Position numbers and translations under genes: made by a program. The notes beneath the pieces are model-generated. The model did not search any database, was not told where the DNA came from, and saw only the letters and a program-made list of their open reading frames with translations. A stretch of 64,000 nucleotides of DNA from Microvirga guangxiensis. GTDB lineage: Bacteria > Pseudomonadota > Alphaproteobacteria > Rhizobiales > Beijerinckiaceae. This document shows, piece after piece, positions 40,756 through 47,978 of this stretch; the stretch's first letter is position 1; each line of letters begins with the position of its first letter. Location: contig NZ_FMVJ01000002.1 of NCBI RefSeq assembly GCF_900102135.1, positions 644,242-708,241 on the forward strand. Reading direction: 5' to 3'.

Positions 40756-41499
40756 CTAGAAGTAGGATCTGACGAGCCCGCTGACGAGAATGTTCCAGCC
40801 ATCGATCAGAACGAAAAACAGGATCTTGAACGGCAACGCCAGAATGGTCGGAGGCATCATCATCATGCCCATCGACATGACAAGCGTCGCCACAATCATG
40901 TCGATGACGAGAAATGGCAGCGCGATCAAGAAGCCGATTTCAAAGCCTCTCCTCAACTCGGAGATCATGAACGCAGGAATGAGAATCCGCAGATCAATCT
41001 TCTCGCCCTCGTTGGCTTTGGGATAGCTCTCCGAGGCAAGATCGACGAATGTCTGCAGGTCTTTCGGTCGAACGTGGGCGAGCATGAACTCCCTGAAGGG
41101 ATCCGCAGTTCTATTAAACGCCTCGGCTTCCGTAATCCTGTTCTCTGTGAGAGGACGAACGCCTTCGTTCCAAGCCTTGTCGAAGGTCGGTCCCATGACG
41201 AAGAAAGTCATGAAAAGGGAAAGGCTGATCAAAAAGATGTTGGCAGGGGTGCTCTGGAGTCCCAGGCCGGAACGGAGGAATGAAAAAGCCACCACGAAAC
41301 GGGTAAAGCTCGTCACCATGATGAGCAGTCCCGGAGCAAGGGATAGGACCGTCAAAAGAACGACCATCTGAATGATGCGTCCACTCGCGGCACCGTCGCT
41401 TGGCGGAAGAAGGCTCTCCAAACTCGGAACCTGCGCATAGGCTCCAGCGCCAGTTAGCAGCAGAAGAACAAGGCTGGTAAAGAGGATCCGGATCCGCAT
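40756..41499 (-). CDS. fliP: flagellar export apparatus protein FliP
   Basis: The product is 247 aa. It has a cleavable signal peptide (residues 1-22, ending AYAQ), as is usual for FliP, and four further hydrophobic segments. It carries the family signatures FLISLSLFMTFFVMGPTFDK and Phe-Glu-Ile-Gly-Phe-Leu-Ile-Ala-Leu-Pro-Phe. It forms the core of the export gate. It lies 45 bp downstream of fliL. Confidence 0.97.
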   Translation of the reverse strand: MRIRILFTSLVLLLLTGAGAYAQVPSLESLLPPSDGAASGRIIQMVVLLTVLSLAPGLLIMVTSFTRFVVAFSFLRSGLGLQSTPANIFLISLSLFMTFFVMGPTFDKAWNEGVRPLTENRITEAEAFNRTADPFREFMLAHVRPKDLQTFVDLASESYPKANEGEKIDLRILIPAFMISELRRGFEIGFLIALPFLVIDMIVATLVMSMGMMMMPPTILALPFKILFFVLIDGWNILVSGLVRSYF

Positions 41500-41544
41500 A
41501 AAAGAGGCCTTAAAGGATAAACAGCTCTGAGAAAGAATTTTTGA

Positions 41545-42051
41545 TTACTGGACAACAAGAGTTTCGAGCACAAGCTCCTGAACCAGACCATTCGATCTGA
41601 TCTTGGCTCTTTCATTGAGATCTTCTCTCACGTGGAGAAGACCGCTCGGCCCTTGAATTTGCGCCAGTGAGACGGTCCGCAGATAAGCAAGGACATCCTG
41701 CCGCGCTTCAGCCGCAACGACGTCAGGGTTGAACTCGATCCCGCCCTTATAAACGATGGACGCTTCAAGACGAACCCAATCGGTTTCGGAGCCTGCCAGG
41801 TTCGTCACAACCGGAGCGAGTTTCTTGAGCGTAACATCACCCGTGTAAGCGCTCTTCTCTATGGGCTGCTGAGGCAGAGCATTGTACTTTTCCTCCACCC
41901 TCTTCTCGATGCTTGACACGATGCTCAGACCAAATCCGCCTCCGACAACAGCAGACAGAAGAGTCAGCATTCCGAGCGTTAAAATCAGGCTTTTGGTCCC
42001 CTCTTTCTTAGTTCGATCGGATGGGGAAGGGAGCGCTAGATTCTCTGCCAT
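41545..42051 (-). CDS. fliL: stator-associated flagellar protein FliL
   Basis: The product is 168 aa with one membrane helix (residues ~22-44, ILTLGMLTLLSAVVGGGFGL) and a periplasmic FliL domain (ASIVYKGGIEFNPDVVAAEA, then VLAYLRTVSLAQIQGPSGLL, His-Val-Arg-Glu-Asp-Leu). FliL rings surround and stabilise the stator. It lies 12 bp after flgH. A second, more distant FliL-type gene is at 15991-16440. Confidence 0.95.
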   Translation of the reverse strand: MAENLALPSPSDRTKKEGTKSLILTLGMLTLLSAVVGGGFGLSIVSSIEKRVEEKYNALPQQPIEKSAYTGDVTLKKLAPVVTNLAGSETDWVRLEASIVYKGGIEFNPDVVAAEARQDVLAYLRTVSLAQIQGPSGLLHVREDLNERAKIRSNGLVQELVLETLVVQ

Positions 42052-42063
42052 GGGTAAGCCTGC

Positions 42064-42762
42064 TCAGAACGGGGTCACAGCGTCAAAAATCTGCTGCCCA
42101 TAAGCGGGCTGCTGGACTTCCATGAGGCGTCCGCGACCGCCATACGAGACACGCGCCTCAGCGATCTTGTCATAACTGATCGTATTTCGGGGGGAGATGT
42201 CGCGGGGGCGAACGATGCCGGCGATATTCAGCACACGCACCTCATAATTCACCCGAACCTCCTGAGATCCGCTGATGATGACGTTTCCGTTGGGAAGAAC
42301 CTCGGTCACGATCGCCGCGACTGAAAGGCGCAGCTTTTCGGAGCGGTCGATGGTCCCCTGCCCTTGAGATGATGAGGAGGAATCCAGACCGACATCAGCC
42401 GTCCCGTCTGCCTGCCACCCCTTGAACGCGAACCCGTAGCCGAGGCCTGCGTCGATGGATGACGAGCGGGACCTGTCGCTTGCGTTATCGAACTGCGCCT
42501 TGTCGTCGATTTGGATATTGACTGTTACGATGTCCCCCACCTGCCGCGCGCGTGGAGAAGTGAACAGATCCGCACTGGCATTGCTCCAGGTGGAATTCGG
42601 TGCCGTGCTCACCGTGCTCTTGAACACATGAGGCAGGGGCTCGCGCTCAACGGCAATGCCTGAGCCGACCGGGGTCATCATCGGCTCACGCCCTAGATCC
42701 TCGGGACGTGTCGCGCAGGCCGCAAGGAGGCAGAGGCTAGCGATGGAAATGATAAGCTTCAA
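42064..42762 (-). CDS. flgH: flagellar L-ring lipoprotein FlgH
   Basis: The product is 232 aa. The signal ends in a lipobox (LLAAC, Cys16), giving an outer-membrane lipoprotein. LFTSPRARQVGDIVTVNIQI and ASDRSRSSSIDAG are FlgH-typical, as is the C-terminal GIVRPRDISPRNTISYDKIA. The start is a TTG with a strong GGGAGGAAAGA site and overlaps the motE stop. Confidence 0.97.
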   Translation of the reverse strand: MKLIISIASLCLLAACATRPEDLGREPMMTPVGSGIAVEREPLPHVFKSTVSTAPNSTWSNASADLFTSPRARQVGDIVTVNIQIDDKAQFDNASDRSRSSSIDAGLGYGFAFKGWQADGTADVGLDSSSSSQGQGTIDRSEKLRLSVAAIVTEVLPNGNVIISGSQEVRVNYEVRVLNIAGIVRPRDISPRNTISYDKIAEARVSYGGRGRLMEVQQPAYGQQIFDAVTPF

Positions 42763-43265
42763 TCTTTCCTCCCGTTACTCGCAACGCGCTTCGGAGCATC
42801 CGTGATGATGTTGGCCAGCTGAGCGGCTCTTGCCGGCTCCATCTCATTCAGAACCGCGCTGGCAACGCGCGGGTTGAGTTTAGCGATAACAGCTGCAGCA
42901 ATCTCATCTTCCATGTTGATGAGTTGCAGAGCGGCTGCATCCGGACGCATGCGGGAGTAGATTGCGACAATCGTCTCGTCCGCCTTCTCGAGAACTTCAT
43001 TCCGGCGGCGCAGCCATTCCTCGTATTCAGCCCGCCTCGCCTCAAGGATCTTGAGCCTGCCCTCAATCTCCTTTTCCATATTGGCCAGTTCCTGCTTTTG
43101 AAGAGCGTAACGGGCGTCGGATGCCGCATCGGCGATGTTGGCGCAGTAATTGTTGCCCTTCACTTCCGCCGGCTTTTCCTGCGAGAAGGCAGGCGCAGTC
43201 ACGGTCAGAGTCCATAAAGCGGCTATTGCAGCCAGTGTCGATGTGCTCGTCGTGAACTTCATCAT
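42759..43265 (-). CDS. motE: MotE-like periplasmic protein (MgtE-N-like fold)
   Basis: The product is 168 aa with a signal peptide (residues ~9-28, ending APAFSQ). It then has a coiled coil (RYALQKQELANMEKEIEGRL) and a C-terminal domain with MRPDAAALQLINMEDEIAAA and Ala-Arg-Ala-Ala-Gln-Leu, the MgtE-N-like pattern of rhizobial MotE. In Sinorhizobium MotE dimers stabilise MotC in the periplasm. It is coupled at both ends, to flgI (ATGA) and flgH. motC is in the next transcript downstream. Confidence 0.9.
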   Translation of the reverse strand: MMKFTTSTSTLAAIAALWTLTVTAPAFSQEKPAEVKGNNYCANIADAASDARYALQKQELANMEKEIEGRLKILEARRAEYEEWLRRRNEVLEKADETIVAIYSRMRPDAAALQLINMEDEIAAAVIAKLNPRVASAVLNEMEPARAAQLANIITDAPKRVASNGRKD

Positions 43266-44362
43266 TGAACCACAAGCTCCGCCTGAAGCGCTCCAGCCGT
43301 CTTGACGGCCTGGAGAATCGCTATGACATCGGATGGCTTCAGGCCCATTTGGTTGAGCCCTCTTACAAGCGTTTGAAGGTCAGACCCTCTGACGATAGCA
43401 AGCGGAACCCGCTCTTCCGCGGCTGAAATCTGCGTCCTGGGAACGACGACCGTTTGCCCAAACGACATTGGATCAGGCTGCGATACCTCGGGCATCTCCG
43501 TGACGCGGATCGTCAGGGCCCCGTGCGTAATCGCAACGGTCGAGATCTGGACGTTCTTTCCGATCACCACGGTGCCAGTCCTCTGGTCCACCACGATGCG
43601 CGCCGGCGTATCGGGCTGAATTTCCAGATCGCCCAGTTCAGCTATGAACCGCGTTGGGGCAATATTCTTCGGCCGATGCAGAACAACTGTCCTGAAATCC
43701 TTCGGAGCGGCAACACGTGTACCATACCTCTGCTGCGCATAGTGGTTGATCGCGTCCGTGACCAGGGTTGCGGTCTTATAGTCGGGGTTCTTGAGCTCAA
43801 ACGCGAGTGTTCCCACTGCGTCAAAACCACCCCGGACTTCCTTTTCGACCAAGGCACCGTTTGCGATGCGTCCAGATGTTGCCACGCCGGATGTCAGCGT
43901 CTCCGCTTGCCCCTGTGCCGCAAACCCGGAGACAACGATGGCTCCCTGGGCTACGGCATAGACCTGTCCATCGCCTCCCTGCAGAGCGGTCAGCATCAGA
44001 GTGCCGCCCTTCAGGGACGTCGCATCTCCCATCGACGTTACCGTCACATCGATCCGGGATCCCGCACCGACGAAGGGAGGAAGGTCGGCCGTTACAATAA
44101 CGGCGGCCACGTTTCTTGTCCGCAGGTTGATGTCCCTGACATTCACCCCCATGCGGTCCAACATCGATTGGAGAGCTTGTTCGGTGAATTGGGAATTCCG
44201 AAGCGTGTCTCCGGTGCCCTGCAGGCCCATCACGAGCCCATAGCCGATCAACTGATTGTCGCGAACGCCCTGGACATTCGCAACATCCTTGATCCGCGTG
44301 GCTGCCGCGGCATGAGAAGCCATCAGCATTCCGAGGATTAGCAGAACAGCGCGCATAATCAT
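43262..44362 (-). CDS. flgI: flagellar P-ring protein FlgI
   Basis: The product is 366 aa with a signal peptide (ending Ala-Ala-Ala-Ala-Thr) and near-continuous FlgI conservation: VANVQGVRDNQLIGYGLVMG, GTGDTLRNSQFTEQALQSML and VRDINLRTRNVAAVIVTADL. It forms the bushing in the peptidoglycan layer. The start overlaps the flgA stop (ATGA). Confidence 0.98.
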   Translation of the reverse strand: MIMRAVLLILGMLMASHAAAATRIKDVANVQGVRDNQLIGYGLVMGLQGTGDTLRNSQFTEQALQSMLDRMGVNVRDINLRTRNVAAVIVTADLPPFVGAGSRIDVTVTSMGDATSLKGGTLMLTALQGGDGQVYAVAQGAIVVSGFAAQGQAETLTSGVATSGRIANGALVEKEVRGGFDAVGTLAFELKNPDYKTATLVTDAINHYAQQRYGTRVAAPKDFRTVVLHRPKNIAPTRFIAELGDLEIQPDTPARIVVDQRTGTVVIGKNVQISTVAITHGALTIRVTEMPEVSQPDPMSFGQTVVVPRTQISAAEERVPLAIVRGSDLQTLVRGLNQMGLKPSDVIAILQAVKTAGALQAELVVQ

Positions 44363-44820
44363 TGGATGCCGATCCTGATCCTGCCGTCCGCCTGGACGCG
44401 ACCGGTGATGATCCGCCCGCTATCCACGTTCTTCACCTGAACCGTTTCGCCCAAGGCTCCCGACTGCATGGGAATGCCAATTCCAACAATCGATAATCCG
44501 CCCTCCTCGAAGAGGATGGCGGTTTGAGCACCGCGCGTGACGAGCTTTGGATCATCGACCGAGTTCATGGGGATAGGCTCTCCCGGCAGCAAAGTTCTGC
44601 GCGCTGCCTTTCCCACAAGAACGCGCGGCGACTCGACCACAGCTGTGCGGAAGCGGTAATTCTCAGGGAAGACTCGATCCTTGAGCATGGATTCGCTGAT
44701 GAGATCGCCCGGATAGATCGTCACGCTCGGGACCGGGAGCACGCGCCCCTCGCTAGAAGCTGCTTGGGTCGCAGCAGCGATTGAGACGAGAGCCACCGCG
44801 CAAAGGAGTAATGATTTCAT
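44359..44820 (-). CDS. flgA: P-ring assembly chaperone FlgA
   Basis: The product is 153 aa with a signal peptide (residues 1-20) and the SAF-type domain: VTIYPGDLISESMLKDR, RTLLPGEPIPMNSV and the C-terminal VKNVDSGRIITGRVQADGRI. It is a periplasmic chaperone for FlgI, which follows directly. Enterobacterial FlgA is longer; this short form is usual in alphaproteobacteria. Confidence 0.95.
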   Translation of the reverse strand: MKSLLLCAVALVSIAAATQAASSEGRVLPVPSVTIYPGDLISESMLKDRVFPENYRFRTAVVESPRVLVGKAARRTLLPGEPIPMNSVDDPKLVTRGAQTAILFEEGGLSIVGIGIPMQSGALGETVQVKNVDSGRIITGRVQADGRIRIGIQ

Positions 44821-44843
44821 GACAATCTTCCAGCCGATGTCAC

Positions 44844-45632
44844 TTAGCGAATGCCCTTGGAGACGGTCCCCGCCATGTCATCCGCCGCCTGGATGACCTT
44901 GGAGTTCATCTCGAACGCGCGCTGAGCTGAAATGAGGTTGGTAATTTCCTTGATCGCATCGACGTTCGATGCTTCGAGGTATCCTTGGTGAATCTTACCG
45001 TAACCGGGATCGGTAGGGCTGCCTTCCTGAGGCGCACCGGATGCGATGGTTTCCCGATAGTAATTGCCGCCAATCGGCTCCAGGCCTGCATCGTTCGCAA
45101 AGTTCGCGAGCATCAGTTGGCCTATGGGGCGCAATTCCACCTCACCATCGATCTTTGCGAACACTTGTCCGGATTCGTTGATGGTGACATCAATGGCATC
45201 CGCGGGAACCAAGATCGGCTGCGTCAGGGTGTAGCCGTCGAGCGTGACGAGCCGTCCATTGGCATCCTTGTTGAAGGCGCCTGCACGCGTATAAACCGTA
45301 TCCCCATTGGGGGCATCGACTTGGAACCAGCCGCGCCCGGTGACAGCAAGGTCGAACTGGTTAGACGTGTTGGTGAGCGCTCCCTGACGGTGGAGGTTAC
45401 GAATGGCCGCCGCCCGCACACCAAGGCCTAGCATTGCGCCTTCCGGAACAGGGCTTGCGCCTGCCTGAGTGGGAATAGCCTGTGCTCGTTCAGCTTGGTA
45501 AAGCAAATCCGTGAACTCCGCCCGTGCGCCCTTGAACGCCGTCGTGTTCACATTCGAAATATTGTTGGCAATAACTTCAACATTGAGCTGCTGGGCATTC
45601 ATGCCGGTAGCAGCGATCGCGAGTGCTCTCAT
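44844..45632 (-). CDS. flgG: distal rod protein FlgG
   Basis: The product is 262 aa. [20 protein letters not shown] and [20 protein letters not shown] at the start, then [20 protein letters not shown], and the C-terminal [20 protein letters not shown] are FlgG signatures. The length is standard (260-262 aa). It lies 12 bp downstream of fliE. Confidence 0.98.
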   Translation of the reverse strand: MRALAIAATGMNAQQLNVEVIANNISNVNTTAFKGARAEFTDLLYQAERAQAIPTQAGASPVPEGAMLGLGVRAAAIRNLHRQGALTNTSNQFDLAVTGRGWFQVDAPNGDTVYTRAGAFNKDANGRLVTLDGYTLTQPILVPADAIDVTINESGQVFAKIDGEVELRPIGQLMLANFANDAGLEPIGGNYYRETIASGAPQEGSPTDPGYGKIHQGYLEASNVDAIKEITNLISAQRAFEMNSKVIQAADDMAGTVSKGIR

Positions 45633-45644
45633 GGTATACTTTCC

Positions 45645-45977
45645 TTAGATCGCCATTCGCGCGATTTCTTGATAAGCGGCAACGACCTTGTCACGGATCG
45701 CAATCGCCGTCTGAAGGGTTTGTTCAGCAGCCATCACCGCTTCCGCCACCTGCTGGACGGACGCTTTTCCTTGGATCCCCGCGATGGAGGCTGCCTCGCC
45801 TGCCTTCAACATGTCGATTGAAGACGATGCCACCTGAGTCATCGTGTCGAGGAAGCTGACCTGAGCGACGCCGTTTGAAGGCGCACCAGAGATCGATTTC
45901 ACGTTGGCCGTTGCCGCAGACGAAACTGCAGATGGCCGATCGATCATTGAAGAGATTGAAGAAGCGGCACTGATCAT
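45645..45977 (-). CDS. fliE: MS-ring/rod junction protein FliE
   Basis: The product is 110 aa. The C-terminal half with VQQVAEAVMAAEQTLQTAIA and IRDKVVAAYQEIARM matches FliE. It links the MS ring and the proximal rod and is one of the first exported proteins. The order flgB-flgC-fliE is conserved. It starts 1 bp after the flgC stop, behind GAGAGG. Confidence 0.95.
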   Translation of the reverse strand: MISAASSISSMIDRPSAVSSAATANVKSISGAPSNGVAQVSFLDTMTQVASSSIDMLKAGEAASIAGIQGKASVQQVAEAVMAAEQTLQTAIAIRDKVVAAYQEIARMAI

Positions 45978-45978
45978 A

Positions 45979-46398
45979 TCAGCCTCTCATTAGGTCGATC
46001 GTTGCGGAGATCATGGCGCGGGCCTGCTTCATCATCTGCAGGTTGGCCTGATATGACCGATTGGCTTCTCGCATGTCGGCCATCTCGATCAGCATGTTGA
46101 CATTCGGCTTTTTCACCATGCCGTTTTCATCCGCCGCAGGGTTTCCAGGATCGTACTCGACCGGGAAAGGCGTATCGTCTCTTCCGATCTCCTTCACCGC
46201 GACCGACGAGGCACCCATGGCCCGATCAAGCTCCGACTTGAAGGTAATCGTCTTTCGCGCGTAGGGATCGGAGCCCGGCGTACGCCCTGTCGACTGAGCA
46301 TTCGCGACGTTCTCGGAGATCACTCTGAGGCGGGCCGATTGAGCCTCTAGACCCGCACTTGAGAGCTTGGCCGATGCAATGAGAGGATCGACCATCAT
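45979..46398 (-). CDS. flgC: proximal rod protein FlgC
   Basis: The product is 139 aa with [20 protein letters not shown] and [20 protein letters not shown] at the N-terminus. The C-terminal [20 protein letters not shown] is the rod-protein helix. The length is typical. The start overlaps the flgB stop (ATGA). Confidence 0.97.
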   Translation of the reverse strand: MMVDPLIASAKLSSAGLEAQSARLRVISENVANAQSTGRTPGSDPYARKTITFKSELDRAMGASSVAVKEIGRDDTPFPVEYDPGNPAADENGMVKKPNVNMLIEMADMREANRSYQANLQMMKQARAMISATIDLMRG

Positions 46399-46781
46399 GC
46401 AGTCCTCACGCTTGACATGAGCATGCGGTGGAACGCCTTGACGATACTGGTGTTCAACGAATGCTGCCGATCGACCTCACCGGCCTTGATCATCTCTTGC
46501 TCCAGGCTGACAGAGTTCCTCGAGTAGACGGTGTCCCAGGTATCCGCCTTCTTCACCTTGCTCGCGTCAGGCCGAGATGCGTCAAAGCCGATGTGACCAT
46601 TGCTTGTGGCAGCCATGGCCAGTTTCGTCTTGTCCAGAACGTCGACGAAGGGCTCGACATCCTTCGCGCGATAGCCAGGCGTATTCGCGTTGGCAATATT
46701 TCCTGAGATCGTAGTCTGGCGCGCTGCGAGCCATTGCGCCTGCCGCGATGCCAAATCAAAGAGATAGACAGGGGACGTCAC
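46395..46781 (-). CDS. flgB: proximal rod protein FlgB
   Basis: The product is 128 aa with the motif [20 protein letters not shown] and a C-terminal helix. A GTG start at 46781 is preferred: GGAG lies nine bases upstream and the protein then begins near the first helix. A TTG at 46793 is possible. It is first in the long minus-strand run that continues through fliP, and probably beyond to the transglycosylase. Confidence 0.94.
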   Translation of the reverse strand: MTSPVYLFDLASRQAQWLAARQTTISGNIANANTPGYRAKDVEPFVDVLDKTKLAMAATSNGHIGFDASRPDASKVKKADTWDTVYSRNSVSLEQEMIKAGEVDRQHSLNTSIVKAFHRMLMSSVRTA

Positions 46782-46818
46782 AGTGATCTCCAACCATCAT
46801 GGTAAAGATGCATTTACG

Positions 46819-46840
46819 CATGCAACCTTGCATGAGGCTG
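46819..46840 (-). promoter_or_regulatory. palindrome and weak motif copy upstream of flgB
   Basis: CATGCAA-CC-TTGCATG (46819-46834) is a perfect 7-bp inverted repeat 38 nt upstream of the flgB GTG. Overlapping it at 46825-46840 the gene strand reads CAGCCTCATGCAAGGT, 11 of 16 matches to the recurrent motif, in the expected orientation. A GTAAA-N6-TTTAC repeat lies just beside it at 46802-46817. This is the likely control region of the flgB operon. Confidence 0.5.
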
Positions 46841-46895
46841 ACCTAGCCTTGGATCCGGCCTCTTCTGCCGCTAACGGCCCAGGCAAAATTGCTTC

Positions 46896-47135
46896 ATGAG
46901 CACTGCGACTTTCGATAGCGCAGCAGCGTCTCTAATTTCGGATTTTATATCATTATATATCGCATACAGCGATCTAGTGTCGCCTGCAGCGCTGCGACTT
47001 GTGGCGCTCACGACACAAAACGGGAGGAAAAACATCCAGAGCCGCAGGGCACCGGCCTCTGCTACAAATTGGGCCTGCATTGAGGCCTTGAAGAAGCGGC
47101 TTGGGACAGGTACGAGCACAAATCAACAATCATGA
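46896..47135 (+). CDS. possible small hypothetical protein
   Basis: A frame of 79 codons, starting MSTATFDSAAASLISDFISL, is open in the 480-bp region between flgB and the FixJ-type gene. It has a hydrophobic helix followed by a basic tail. No good ribosome site precedes the ATG. The opposite strand also holds an open frame of similar length. I regard it as doubtful. Confidence 0.25.
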   Translation: MSTATFDSAAASLISDFISLYIAYSDLVSPAALRLVALTTQNGRKNIQSRRAPASATNWACIEALKKRLGTGTSTNQQS

Positions 47136-47192
47136 TCGGCGGCATCAAACTGTCAGGCAGGCTTGGGGGCATATGACAGGCGATCTCACGTA

Positions 47193-47210
47193 CTTCAGCA
47201 TCGTCTGAAG
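47193..47210 (+). promoter_or_regulatory. inverted repeat upstream of the FixJ-type regulator
   Basis: CTTCAG-CATCGT-CTGAAG is a perfect 6-bp dyad with a 6-bp centre, 50 nt before the start of the response regulator. It could be an operator, for example for autoregulation; there is no direct proof. Confidence 0.4.
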
Positions 47211-47260
47211 CATTTCTATGCTCTTACCTTGGCAATAATAACAATAGGAGGAAAAGCCCA

Positions 47261-47881
47261 ATGTCGAGCGGGGCGGTAGTCTATGTGGTGGATGACGATG
47301 TCGGAGTTCGCAAAGCGCTCTCCTTCCTGCTGGTGTCTGCCGGCCTCAACGTCCGCTTGTATGAATCTGCCAGCTCCTTTCTGAAGGAAGTTCTCGATCC
47401 GGGCCGTTGTTGTATTGTTACTGATGTTCGCATGCCTGGGATCGATGGGCTGGAGTTCATCCGCCGTCTGAACGAGCGTGGCCTTAACGTGCCTGTCATC
47501 GTCATGACGGGCCATGCAGACATTCCGCTCGCGGTTGAAGCGATGAAAGCCGGCGCAATCGATTTTCTGGAGAAGCCTTTCCGAGAGGACCGCTTCCTCG
47601 AGGTCGTTCGCTTCGCTCTTGTATGCGATGAAAAGAGCGTCCGGAGGAGTCAGGAGCTCATGAAGACCCAAGCTCGGCTGCAATCCCTTTCGCAGCGCGA
47701 GCGTCAGGTGCTCGACTGCCTGGTCGCCGGCAAGGCCAACAAGGTCATTGCCCATGAACTCAGCATCAGCATTCGCACAGTTGAGATTCACCGTTCGAAT
47801 GTCATGGCCAAGATGGAAGCCAGGAACCTTTCGGAGTTGATCCGAATGGCTCTGTTTGTCGAGTCGACAGCTTCCTCCTGA
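47261..47881 (+). CDS. FixJ-family two-component response regulator
   Basis: The product is 206 aa. The receiver (residues 1-125) has the acidic pair VDDD, the phospho-acceptor Asp in CCIVTDVRMPGIDGLEF, Thr in MTGHAD and Lys in LEKPFRED. The LuxR-type HTH (~140-200) has LSQRERQVLDCLVAGKANKV and ISIRTVEIHRSNVMAKME. It is behind AGGAGG. No histidine kinase is adjacent. The FixL-like kinase at 60158-63595 is the nearest candidate partner, 12 kb away. Targets are unknown; the heparinase-like gene starts directly downstream. Confidence 0.94.
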   Translation: MSSGAVVYVVDDDVGVRKALSFLLVSAGLNVRLYESASSFLKEVLDPGRCCIVTDVRMPGIDGLEFIRRLNERGLNVPVIVMTGHADIPLAVEAMKAGAIDFLEKPFREDRFLEVVRFALVCDEKSVRRSQELMKTQARLQSLSQRERQVLDCLVAGKANKVIAHELSISIRTVEIHRSNVMAKMEARNLSELIRMALFVESTASS

Positions 47882-47978
47882 CTTTCAAGCTAAGCGAACC
47901 ATCTGCTTATTGCTTAGCCGTTCGAAGCCTGATGAGTTAGCTCAGAAACTCCTCTCACGTAATAGGCTGCGCCGCCTG

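Noticed and set aside
46871..47119. 82-codon minus-strand frame upstream of flgB
   Set aside because: No ribosome site and no family feature; it lies over a doubtful plus-strand frame and across the probable control region.
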